From an uncultured Clostridia bacterium (GTDB taxonomy: Bacteria; Bacillota; Clostridia; Christensenellales; CAG-314), in assembly GCA_934294965.1 (NCBI GenBank), contig CAKRAM010000034.1, forward strand, positions 1-38,609: a stretch of DNA of 38,609 nucleotides, in the 5' to 3' direction. Both the position numbers and the translations under genes were made by a program. Of the stretch, positions 32,136 through 38,609 are shown piece after piece. Under the pieces are notes generated by a model. The model saw only the letters and a program-made list of their open reading frames with translations, was not told the origin of the DNA and made no database searches. The first letter of the stretch is position 1; each line of letters starts with the position of its first letter.

Positions 32136-33053
32136 ATGTTTGATGTTATCGTTGTCGGCGGTGGTCCTGCCGGGATTACTGCCGCGTTGTATGCCGCCAG
32201 AAGCGGAAAAAGCGTTCTGATTTTGGAAGCTAACGCTTTCGGCGGACAAATTGCAACTGCCCCCAAGGTGGAAAACTTCCCCTCCGTCAAGCAAATTGCC
32301 GGAGCGGAACTGTCGGAAAAAATGTTCGAGCAAGCCGTAGATCACGGTGTGGAATTCGATATGGGTACGGCAACCGTTCAAAAAGCCGAAAAAGGTTTTA
32401 CGGTTACCACCGAATACAGCACATATGAGTGTCTTTCGGTTGTGTTGGCAACCGGCGTTTCACACAGAAAGTTGGACATTCCGTCCGAAGAACAATTTGC
32501 CGGTCGTGGCGTTTGCTACTGCGCCGTGTGCGACGGAGCGTTCTACGCAGGCAAAGACGTTTGCGTTGTCGGCGACGGAAACAGTGCCGCTCAATACTCG
32601 TTGTATCTTGCCGATTTGTGCAAAAGCGTAACGTTACTTACACTCACCGAAAAACTGTTTTGCGATGCCGAACTCTCGGCAAGAATTTTGGCAAACGACA
32701 AAATTGAGTGGATCAAAAACGTTTCCGTGACGGAAATCGTCGGCGACGAAACCGTCAAGGGAGTGGCGGTAAAAGACGTCGACGGCGCAATCACCTACGT
32801 GGACGTCGACGGCGTTTTTGTCGCAATCGGTCAAGTTCCTCACAACGACGCATTTGCCGACTTGGTAAAGTTGGACGAGCGCGGCTATATCGTTGCTTCG
32901 GAAGACTGTCAAACGACTTGCGACGGCGTGTTTGCGGCAGGCGATTGTCGCACAAAACGTATTCGTCAATGCACAACGGCAGTTGGCGACGGCGCGGTTG
33001 CCGGATTTTCCGCGGCTATGTTTGCGGATAAGGTAAAATCTCAAAACCAATAA
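32136..33053 (+). CDS. Thioredoxin reductase-like FAD/NAD(P)H oxidoreductase
   Basis: A 305-residue flavoprotein of the TrxB family. The FAD-binding motif is VVGGGPAGITAALYAAR. The redox-active pair is Cys129/Cys132 in YCAVCDGAF, and the NAD(P)H motif is VVGDGNSAAQYS. The C-terminal FAD motif is GVFAAGDCRTKRIRQCTTAVGDGAVAG. NGNSA replaces the usual GGGDSA, and a basic HRRxxxR NADPH motif is not obvious, so cofactor preference (NADH, NADPH or ferredoxin) is uncertain. It starts 8 bases after nrdD with AGGAGG, so it is cotranscribed. The likely partner is the glutaredoxin-like domain fused to NrdD. Confidence 0.93.
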   Translation: MFDVIVVGGGPAGITAALYAARSGKSVLILEANAFGGQIATAPKVENFPSVKQIAGAELSEKMFEQAVDHGVEFDMGTATVQKAEKGFTVTTEYSTYECLSVVLATGVSHRKLDIPSEEQFAGRGVCYCAVCDGAFYAGKDVCVVGDGNSAAQYSLYLADLCKSVTLLTLTEKLFCDAELSARILANDKIEWIKNVSVTEIVGDETVKGVAVKDVDGAITYVDVDGVFVAIGQVPHNDAFADLVKLDERGYIVASEDCQTTCDGVFAAGDCRTKRIRQCTTAVGDGAVAGFSAAMFADKVKSQNQ

Positions 33054-33061
33054 ACAAACAT

Positions 33062-33102
33062 AAGCAATTTGCTAGCCAAACGGCAGGCAAGTTGCTTTTT
33101 TT
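33062..33102 (+). terminator. Intrinsic terminator of the nrdD-trxB operon
   Basis: AGCAATTTGC pairs with GCAAGTTGCT (one G-T pair), followed by TTTTTT. The bases from 33104 to 33512 hold no gene; AATTGTCAC occurs twice there (33326-33334 and 33353-33361), possibly a regulatory site for gltS. Confidence 0.85.
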
Positions 33103-33512
33103 GCCTAAGGCAACGCATTTCTTTTGCAGTGCGGCACGGTGGCGGTTCGGCAATTTGTAGGTTACACAGCGGAGTTCGAGGGGGCAAAGCCTTGGCAACG
33201 ATTATTGCCGTCGACCACAGCGATGTAAAGTTGTTTTTTCGGCTAAAAATTCAGTGTCGACGTTGCTTGTTCCAAGTGGCGTAAAAATGGGAAAAAGAAA
33301 GCATTTGCGTGAACAAAAGTAATAAAATTGTCACAATGGTATGTATTTTGCGAATTGTCACCAATTCTTTACACAGTAATTACGTTTATTTGGTTGCATT
33401 GCTCGCAAGTTGGGGGTAAAATGGCTGCATAAAATCGGCAAGCGGTATATTGTTTGGCTTGTCGGACAAAAATATCTTTGCGGCAATCGTCGCAAAAACG
33501 GAAGGAATAACA

Positions 33513-34754
33513 ATGGAATTTTCTTTGGGTATGTTGTCCACCGGCGCGCTTTCTCTTTTGGCGCTGCTGATCGGCAAATTTCTAAAATCTAAAATCAGTT
33601 TGTTTCGTAAGTTCTATATCCCCGATGCGGTAATCGGCGGACTTGTTGTTGCGATAATCATCCTGATATTCAACCTTACGGGAGTGCTGGTGTTGAAGTT
33701 CGATACCACTCTTCAAAGCGTTGCAATGACATTGTTCTTTGCAACCGTAGGCTACATGGCAAGCCTAAACGACCTCAAAAAGGGCGGCATTGGCGTTGTT
33801 GCATTGCTGGTTATGGTTGCGTTGCTCATTGCTTTTCAAAACCTCATCGGCGTGGGACTTGCTGCGGCGTTCGGTCAAAACAAACTTTATGGTTTGCTTA
33901 TGGGCAGCGTGTCGCTTTCCGGCGGACACGGAACGGCTTCGGCTTGGGGCGGCGTTTTGGAAGGCTACGGAGCGGAAAACGGACAAATCATTGCGTATGC
34001 CGCCGCTACGTTCGGTTTGGTAATCGGCGGACTTGTCGGCGGACCTGTTGCAAAAATCTTGTTCAAAACGCAATGCCACGGACAAAACGACTCCATAGCC
34101 GAACAAACCGTTACCATCGACGAAAAAAAAGAACTCAAAGCCGATCGTCTTGCCACCGTGTTCATCACGTTGCTCATTTGTGCGGGACTTTCGGAATTTG
34201 TAAATCCGTATTTCACGCAGTTCTTGCACCTAATCAGCAAAGACCTTTCCTTGCCGTCCTACATTTTGGCAATGATTTTTGCAGCGGTGGTGCGTAACGT
34301 CACCGAAGCAATCTACAAAAAACAGGGCAAACTGGAAAATCTTCCCATCACGGAAAACGACGTAATCGGCTCGGTTGCCTTGGACGTGTTTTTGTCCATA
34401 GCCATGACCACGCTGGACCTTTCCACTTTGGTAAAGATGAGTTCCAAACTTATTTGGCTATTCCTCACCACTATGGCGGTTCAAACTGTGTTTGTTATGA
34501 TGTTTGTCGGTTTTGCAACCTACTACGTTATGCGTTGGGTATGCAAAAGCAAGTACACGGCAACCGTCGTATGTGCCGGACACTGCGGTTTCGGCATGGG
34601 TTCAACGCCTACGGCAATTGCCAACATGGACGCCTTTTGCAAAATCAACGGACAATGCACGCAGGCATACCTCATCGTGCCTATCGTCGGCGCAATGTTT
34701 TTGGACTTTGTAAACGCGCTTATCATTTCAGTGTACGTGGGCGTTTTGGTGTAA
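33513..34754 (+). CDS. gltS: Sodium/glutamate symporter
   Basis: A 413-residue, roughly 10-segment membrane transporter of the GltS family, which brings in glutamate with sodium. The re-entrant loop motif GSVSLSGGHGTASAWGG, diagnostic for the family, is present near residue 155. A second related motif, CAGHCGFGMGSTPTAIANM, lies in the C-terminal half, consistent with the inverted-repeat architecture. The start at 33513 is preferred over an in-frame upstream start because GAAGGAAT precedes it and because MEFSLGMLSTGALSLLALL fits the usual first helix. It is a single-gene unit with its own terminator. Confidence 0.93.
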   Translation: MEFSLGMLSTGALSLLALLIGKFLKSKISLFRKFYIPDAVIGGLVVAIIILIFNLTGVLVLKFDTTLQSVAMTLFFATVGYMASLNDLKKGGIGVVALLVMVALLIAFQNLIGVGLAAAFGQNKLYGLLMGSVSLSGGHGTASAWGGVLEGYGAENGQIIAYAAATFGLVIGGLVGGPVAKILFKTQCHGQNDSIAEQTVTIDEKKELKADRLATVFITLLICAGLSEFVNPYFTQFLHLISKDLSLPSYILAMIFAAVVRNVTEAIYKKQGKLENLPITENDVIGSVALDVFLSIAMTTLDLSTLVKMSSKLIWLFLTTMAVQTVFVMMFVGFATYYVMRWVCKSKYTATVVCAGHCGFGMGSTPTAIANMDAFCKINGQCTQAYLIVPIVGAMFLDFVNALIISVYVGVLV

Positions 34755-34784
34755 CGCACAAACAAAGCAGCAAATATGTTGTAT

Positions 34785-34821
34785 ATGCGGCAACCGTGTA
34801 GAAGGCTGCCGCATTTTTTTT
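34785..34821 (+). terminator. Intrinsic terminator of gltS
   Basis: ATGCGGCA and TGCCGCAT form a perfect 8-base stem around a 14-base loop, followed by seven T. Confidence 0.92.
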
Positions 34822-34823
34822 GA

Positions 34824-34852
34824 TTGACACTGTTATATTCAAGTGTTATAAT
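34824..34852 (+). promoter_or_regulatory. Promoter of the DUF5685 operon, TTGACA-17-TATAAT (perfect consensus)
   Basis: Both hexamers match the sigma-A consensus exactly with a 17-base spacer, at 34824-34829 and 34847-34852. The promoter directly follows the gltS terminator. It indicates strong constitutive transcription of the three genes that follow. Confidence 0.9.
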
Positions 34853-34947
34853 TTTAACGATATTCGCGTTTTGTTTAAGAATATATCAAGTATAGCGATG
34901 GATAATAATATCGAAAAAGCATTGCGAAAGGAGAGTGTTATCGGCAT

Positions 34948-35811
34948 ATGTTCGGATATTTGGACGTACAAAGGGACAAACTTTCCGACGGCGCACGCGG
35001 TTTTTGGCACGCGTTTATGTGCGGAGAATGTATTTCCACCAAAAACCTGTTCGGTAACCTTCCCAGACTGTACGTAAACCACGATATAACCTTTTTCAAC
35101 GTTTTGTTCCACTCGATATGCGGAAAGGAAGTGCAAACGGAAAAGTTGCATTGTTTATCCCATCCGATAAAAAAGCAAACAATCGTAAAGCCAGACGCGC
35201 TTACGGACAAAATATCCGCGGCGAACGTAATTTTGATGTATTGGAATTTGTTCGACGACGTTACCGACGGCACGGGACTAGTCAAGCGAATGGCGTTTGC
35301 CTCGCTTAAAAAGGCTTACAAAAAAGCGCGCTCGATATTGCCGGAGTTGGACAAATCCGTTGACGAAAACTACCGCAATTTGCGCAAAAGCGAAACGGAC
35401 AAGAATAGCGGCTTGGACGAAACGGCACATCACTTTGCAAAACTTTCGCAAGATTTTTGCAAGGATGTCTTGGGTGAAAAAAGTACGGAATTTGCCGAAA
35501 CGATGTGCTACAACATCGGCAAGTGGATATATCTTATCGACGCATTGGACGATTTGAAAAAGGATTTGCGTCGCAAAAACTACAATCCGTTTGCTGCAGC
35601 CTACAAGGTCAAGGCCGAAAAGCAACTTGCCGAGCATTTCGACGACGTAAAATTTATTATGTATTCTGTGCTTAATCGCATCGCTCAATGCTTCAACGAC
35701 TTAAACCTGTCGCTGTACGAGTGTTTGCCGCGAAATGTGCTGTTGCTGTCCATACGAGAAAAAACGCAAACAATACTTAACAAATACAAAAGCCCCACGG
35801 AGGCAAAATGA
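34948..35811 (+). CDS. DUF5685 family protein
   Basis: A 287-residue protein resembling DUF5685, recognised from the start MFGYLDVQRDKLSDGARGFW and the CGEC pair early on, followed by a mainly helical body. The motifs NLFDDVTDG and KWIYLIDALDDLKKDLRRKNYNPF recall the Asp-rich helices of isoprenoid-synthase-like folds, but catalytic DDxxD motifs are not clear, so no reaction is claimed. The function is unknown. AAGGAG lies about 15 bases before the ATG, somewhat far. The gene overlaps the J-like protein gene by 4 bases (ATGA), which indicates coupling. It is a recurrent pairing in clostridia, from recall. Confidence 0.75.
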   Translation: MFGYLDVQRDKLSDGARGFWHAFMCGECISTKNLFGNLPRLYVNHDITFFNVLFHSICGKEVQTEKLHCLSHPIKKQTIVKPDALTDKISAANVILMYWNLFDDVTDGTGLVKRMAFASLKKAYKKARSILPELDKSVDENYRNLRKSETDKNSGLDETAHHFAKLSQDFCKDVLGEKSTEFAETMCYNIGKWIYLIDALDDLKKDLRRKNYNPFAAAYKVKAEKQLAEHFDDVKFIMYSVLNRIAQCFNDLNLSLYECLPRNVLLLSIREKTQTILNKYKSPTEAK

Positions 35812-36479
35812 TTTATAATCCCTACGAATTTTTGGGCGTAGATAAAAACGTTACCAAAGAACAACTTAACGAAGTTTATCAAAATTTGCGCAAGCAATAT
35901 GCTGCCGATCGCTTCAAACCGGGCGAAGAGGGAGAAGTTGCCGCGGAAAAACTTCAACAAATAGAAACCGCCTACCAAGATATTTTGGCGGAGATTGACG
36001 AAAAAGAACAAGCGACGCGCCGAGCCGAAGAACAGGCGCAAAGTCAAAATCAAAAGCAGGAACAACAGGGGCAAAGCAGCGGTTTGGACGAGGTTCGCAA
36101 GTTGCTTTCCGACAACAAGTTGGACGAAGCGCAACAGGCACTGGACGCAATGGAAACGCAGGACGCGGAGTGGCACTACGTACAATCAATTTTGTTCTAC
36201 AAACGCAATTGGTTTTTGGAATCCAAAAAGCAGTTGGAAATTGCCTGCAACATGGATTCCGGCAACGAACGTTATAAAAACAGTCTTACCAAACTTACAA
36301 AAATTTTGGCATCCAACACAATCGATCCTTCCAAAATGCGCACCACAAGCCGCCCGGAAGACGAAGACGCTCGTAACCAAGCATATGCGCAGGGCGATGG
36401 ATCTTGCACGGGCAACGTTTGCTGCGATATTTGCGCGTGTTCGGCTTGTTGCGATTGCCTAAGTTGCACTTTCCGCTAA
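35808..36479 (+). CDS. J-domain-like protein lacking HPD, with Cys-rich tail
   Basis: A 223-residue protein. Residues 1-65 look like a J domain (NPYEFLGVDKNVTKEQLNEVYQ...), but the HPD motif that stimulates Hsp70 ATPase is replaced by AAD in QYAADRF, so it may not act as a co-chaperone. A Gln/Glu-rich charged linker (residues 65-90) leads to a TPR-like helical region (DEVRKLLSDNKLDEAQQALDAM). The last 24 residues are cysteine-rich (CTGNVCCDICACSACCDCLSC), able to bind metal or form disulphides. It overlaps the DUF5685 gene by 4 bases and precedes a membrane protein gene by 3 bases. Role unknown. Confidence 0.75.
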   Translation: MIYNPYEFLGVDKNVTKEQLNEVYQNLRKQYAADRFKPGEEGEVAAEKLQQIETAYQDILAEIDEKEQATRRAEEQAQSQNQKQEQQGQSSGLDEVRKLLSDNKLDEAQQALDAMETQDAEWHYVQSILFYKRNWFLESKKQLEIACNMDSGNERYKNSLTKLTKILASNTIDPSKMRTTSRPEDEDARNQAYAQGDGSCTGNVCCDICACSACCDCLSCTFR

Positions 36480-36482
36480 ACT

Positions 36483-37127
36483 ATGAGCAAGGCAAAAATC
36501 ATTGCCGTTTGCGGAATTTGTTCCGCAATAGCATCGTTGTGCCTGTTGCTTGTATCGTTTTCTGCGCTCAGGTGGTTTGTCCTTCCGCTAGCGATAGTCG
36601 CTTCGGTTGCGGTTGCGTTGCCGATGTTTTTTGTCGGCGATAACCTCAAGTGGAGTTTGCTCACCTATTTTGCCTGTTTGGCTGTTTCCGTTGCGATCGG
36701 AGCTTTGAATCTGTCCAACGTGGTGTACGTTGCCCCCGTGGTAACTTTTTGTATGCCGTTTGCCATTGTCAAGGTGCGTGCGGAATCTCAAAAAACAACA
36801 ATAGGCTTGGGCGAAAAAGTGGTGTTCGACGACCCGTTCGACGGTGGAGACGACCGCGTTGCCGTCAAGTTGGAAGTTACAACCAAAAAGGTGATGCCGA
36901 CTTGGGCAAAATGGCTCATCTACTATGCGCTGTTGGAAGTTTCTCTTGCAATCACGGCGCTGCTTGCAAATGCGTTTTCTCGTTCGGCGTTCATGTCGCT
37001 GTACGAAAGCGGCAAAATTTGGATTTTGTTTGCACTTGCGCAGGTTGCTGTATTACCGCTGGATGCACTTATGCGCGGATGCTTCGTTGTGGCGGCAAAA
37101 GCCGTCCGCAAAAGCGGCGTACGTTAA
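36483..37127 (+). CDS. Integral membrane protein, unknown function
   Basis: A 214-residue protein with about six hydrophobic segments: two near the N terminus (IIAVCGICSAIASLCLLLVS; FVLPLAIVASVAVALPMFF), then LLTYFACLAVSVAIGAL and VVYVAPVVTFCMPFAIV, then a polar loop (residues 98-140) and two more near the C terminus. No family is recognised. It begins 3 bases after the J-like protein stop, without a strong ribosome binding site, so it probably depends on translation of that gene. It is the last gene of the three-gene operon. Confidence 0.8.
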   Translation: MSKAKIIAVCGICSAIASLCLLLVSFSALRWFVLPLAIVASVAVALPMFFVGDNLKWSLLTYFACLAVSVAIGALNLSNVVYVAPVVTFCMPFAIVKVRAESQKTTIGLGEKVVFDDPFDGGDDRVAVKLEVTTKKVMPTWAKWLIYYALLEVSLAITALLANAFSRSAFMSLYESGKIWILFALAQVAVLPLDALMRGCFVVAAKAVRKSGVR

Positions 37128-37172
37128 AAAATTTTAGAGAACACTATAAATAAAAACTGTACGAAGTAAATC

Positions 37173-37195
37173 TTTTGCCTGTCGGCAAAATCTTT
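37173..37195 (+). terminator. Terminator-like hairpin after the DUF5685 operon
   Basis: TTTTGCC (37173-37179) pairs with GGCAAAA (37184-37190) across TGTC, followed by TCTTTC. The U tract is weak. Confidence 0.55.
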
Positions 37196-37350
37196 CAAAC
37201 ACTTGCGTGTTTTCCGCAAAAACCGGCGTTTTTGCCTTCCGGTATGTAAAATCGTCGGGTTTCCTTGGTGTGCTTCGCGCGCTTTCAGATGAAACGTCCT
37301 ATATTACAAACCATTATCACTACAAGAAAATTTGAATAATACAACATATC

Positions 37351-37385
37351 GTCGCAGGGATAATTCCTTGCGACTTTTGTTTTGT
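37351..37385 (+). terminator. Second terminator-like hairpin
   Basis: GTCGCAGGG pairs with CCTTGCGAC (one G-T pair) with a 6-base loop, followed by TTTTGTTTTG. It may isolate the preceding operon from the AT-rich segment to its right. Confidence 0.7.
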
Positions 37386-37388
37386 TAA

Positions 37389-37517
37389 TTAAAAAACCAT
37401 CTTTTGTAGTGTGTCAAATGCAACATCCAAAAGTTTGCCTAACTTTCGGATGTTCATAGCAATGTTTCCCTCGGGAGTAAAATTGTGCCTTTGTTTCGGG
37501 CGGCGTTTTTGCGCCAT
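37389..37517 (-). other. Short leftward frame, possibly a gene remnant (42 codons)
   Basis: The frame starts MAQKRRPKQRHNFTPEGN and ends DVAFDTLQKMVF. It is basic at the start and helix-like after, and reads more like protein than the opposite strand, but has no ribosome binding site. The segment upstream on the same strand contains another short open stretch in a different frame, which may be a decayed gene. No family is recognised. The rest of 37197-37670 shows nothing else. Confidence 0.25.
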
Positions 37518-37670
37518 CTTATTTGTTAAAACAGAGTTCACTATTCTCTTTGGGAATATTTATACTTCCAGATTTCAGATTTATAATGCGGCTATAAACC
37601 GTATTACTGCTTCAAACGTAGATTTTAAGTAAAATAATGTTATAAATCGCAAAAGGGTATTTGATTTTTA

Positions 37671-37699
37671 TTGAAAAATCCCACTTTTTATTGTATAAT
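37671..37699 (+). promoter_or_regulatory. Promoter upstream of the HNH gene, TTGAAA-17-TATAAT
   Basis: TTGAAA (37671-37676) and a perfect TATAAT (37694-37699) are separated by 17 bases. The predicted transcript starts near 37706, about 173 bases before the HNH start codon. Confidence 0.8.
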
Positions 37700-37741
37700 G
37701 ACTATGCAATTTAATGAAACTGACCGCTTTCAAAGAAAGCC

Positions 37742-37820
37742 GACTAACTAATCTTCTGTAACGCTATTTATGAGGATTGCCCTTTGAGGTTTATAGCAAT
37801 AGGCCACCCTATGGTTAGTC
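37742..37820 (+). ncRNA. Structured leader RNA upstream of the HNH gene (three-way junction)
   Basis: A closing stem P1 pairs GACTAAC (37742-37748) with GTTAGTC (37814-37820). Inside, P2 pairs GCTAT (37763-37767) with ATAGC (37793-37797) and is capped by CCT/AGG (37781-37783 with 37787-37789). P3 pairs ATAGG (37799-37803) with CCTAT (37808-37812) and stacks one base from P1. An alternative pairing, ATTGC (37776-37780) with GCAAT (37796-37800), competes with P2 and P3. A perfect hairpin GCTTTC-AAA-GAAAGC (37726-37740) lies just upstream. Not identified with a known family. Confidence 0.5.
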
Positions 37821-37878
37821 AATGATTTTATTGAATTGACTTTATCATAGGAGGCAAAAGTATCTTTCCATAATTATT

Positions 37879-38609
37879 ATGGCAAAGAAACAAACTCAAT
37901 TTATGGATCTCAGTCGAGAAACAGCAATGCGTCTTTGGAGTAAATCCTTTGGCAAGGAAACTAAAGTAAAGGATTTTGCCGGACGTGAAATAGCCAAAGG
38001 GGCTTACAATGACCGCAATAGCGAATATGGTTGGAATGTTGATCATATTCTTCCTCAAAGTCGAGGCGGAAAAACGGCTGATTACAATTTGGTTTGTTGT
38101 CACATTGCAACAAACGATGAAAAAGCCGATAAATTCCCTTGTTTTGTTGCAAATAAACTAAAATTTGAAATCGTTAAATTTGAAAATCATTACGAAATCA
38201 AAAGAGTGACAAAAACGGCTAATGCCCAACAGGAAACGAATACAGATGTAAATTTCTTCGATTCTGCTTCCGGTATACGATTTTTTAAGAAGTTAAAAGG
38301 TATACAAAACAAACCAAGGTGGGTTGGATCTGTTTTGATAAGGCTACAAAACATTGATAATACTGCGGTGATTGATTTTATAGAAAAGTTTCTTGACGAA
38401 GAAAATGTTTCTTATTCAATGTCCACGGATTATAGAAACTCGGAAACTCGAATCGTTGCAATAAATTATAATATGCCAACGAAAGAGGACGTTTCTGCTC
38501 TATTAGATAAATGCATATTGCTAAATACTTACTTCAAGAATTACTTCATTCCTATGGAGTATATTAGTAAGTACGATATTTGCTATCAAGTTAATCACTA
38601 TAAGGACAA
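37879..38609 (+). CDS. HNH endonuclease family protein (3' truncated by window end)
   Basis: The frame runs open from ATG 37879 to the last base, giving 243 residues so far. The HNH motif is clear: GWNVDHILPQSRGGKTADYN (residues 51-70), with Asp55-His56, Asn70 and His75 (NLVCCHIATND), a beta-beta-alpha-metal nuclease. Residues 130-243 form an alternating strand-helix region (VGSVLIRLQNIDNTAVIDFI, ETRIVAINYN) that is not recognised. AGGAGG lies at 37849-37854, 24 bases before the ATG, unusually far, and no closer ATG, GTG or TTG is in frame. Codons such as AGA, AGG and ATA and an A+T-rich third position set it apart from its neighbours, which suggests acquisition. Function, whether defence or mobile, is unknown. 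Confidence 0.85.
   Translation, partial: MAKKQTQFMDLSRETAMRLWSKSFGKETKVKDFAGREIAKGAYNDRNSEYGWNVDHILPQSRGGKTADYNLVCCHIATNDEKADKFPCFVANKLKFEIVKFENHYEIKRVTKTANAQQETNTDVNFFDSASGIRFFKKLKGIQNKPRWVGSVLIRLQNIDNTAVIDFIEKFLDEENVSYSMSTDYRNSETRIVAINYNMPTKEDVSALLDKCILLNTYFKNYFIPMEYISKYDICYQVNHYKD

Noticed and set aside
37704..37751. A 15-codon frame (MQFNETDRFQRKPTN) right after the HNH promoter
   Set aside because: Its ATG lies only 4 bases after the -10 box, probably before the transcription start, and it runs through a perfect hairpin. More likely part of the RNA leader.
37742..38609. HEARO/IscB-type omega RNA and nuclease
   Set aside because: The protein shows an HNH motif at residues 51-80 without RuvC or arginine-rich helix segments before it, so IscB architecture is not supported, and I could not match the leader to the HEARO consensus.
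1..38609. CRISPR arrays, rRNA genes, insertion sequences with intact transposases
   Set aside because: None was seen. The only short repeats are two-copy repeats and the three diverged inverted-repeat elements listed.

Overview
The window looks like chromosome of a strictly anaerobic, fermentative Bacillota bacterium of the Clostridia. It carries a confurcating-type [FeFe] hydrogenase cluster, an anaerobic class III ribonucleotide reductase, and consensus sigma-A promoters, most often with 17-base spacers. Strong AGGAGG-type ribosome binding sites are common, and the protein families are typical of clostridia. A finer placement, for example an uncultured gut order, cannot be read from the sequence.

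Layout. Bases 1-6019 hold one rightward hydrogenase operon: the end of a hydrogenase-like Fe-S protein, a DRTGG protein, a PHP protein, a histidine-kinase-type ATPase, an HndB-like ferredoxin, a NuoF/HndC flavoprotein and a HndD-type hydrogenase. A long intergenic stretch with a dispersed inverted-repeat element leads to an unusual VTT-PlsC-zinc ribbon fusion (6916-8871). A leftward cupin-YbjN pair, a rightward DUF3737 protein, murC and a tRNA-Pro(CGG) follow. Then recF and an ABC-2 exporter form a leftward operon (14120-17342), divergent from gyrB-gyrA-argS (17629-23841). A second ABC exporter (24005-26309) and a small lipoprotein come next. After these lie a leftward candidate small RNA (about 27378-27506), a methyltransferase with an apparent single-base frameshift, and a TetR regulator with its own operator.

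From 29526 two NrdR-like boxes, a promoter and a structured 5' leader precede nrdD, whose product ends in a glutaredoxin-like domain, followed by a thioredoxin reductase-like gene. Next are a GltS symporter and a three-gene operon (DUF5685, J-like protein, membrane protein). From about 37300 the DNA is visibly richer in A+T and appears acquired. It ends in a truncated HNH endonuclease gene that has its own consensus promoter and a folded leader RNA.

The best candidates for something undescribed are the HNH gene with its structured leader at the right edge, the small RNA near 27.4 kb, the nrdD leader, the three-copy inverted-repeat element family, and the VTT-PlsC fusion. All are read by eye; no database or folding program was run.
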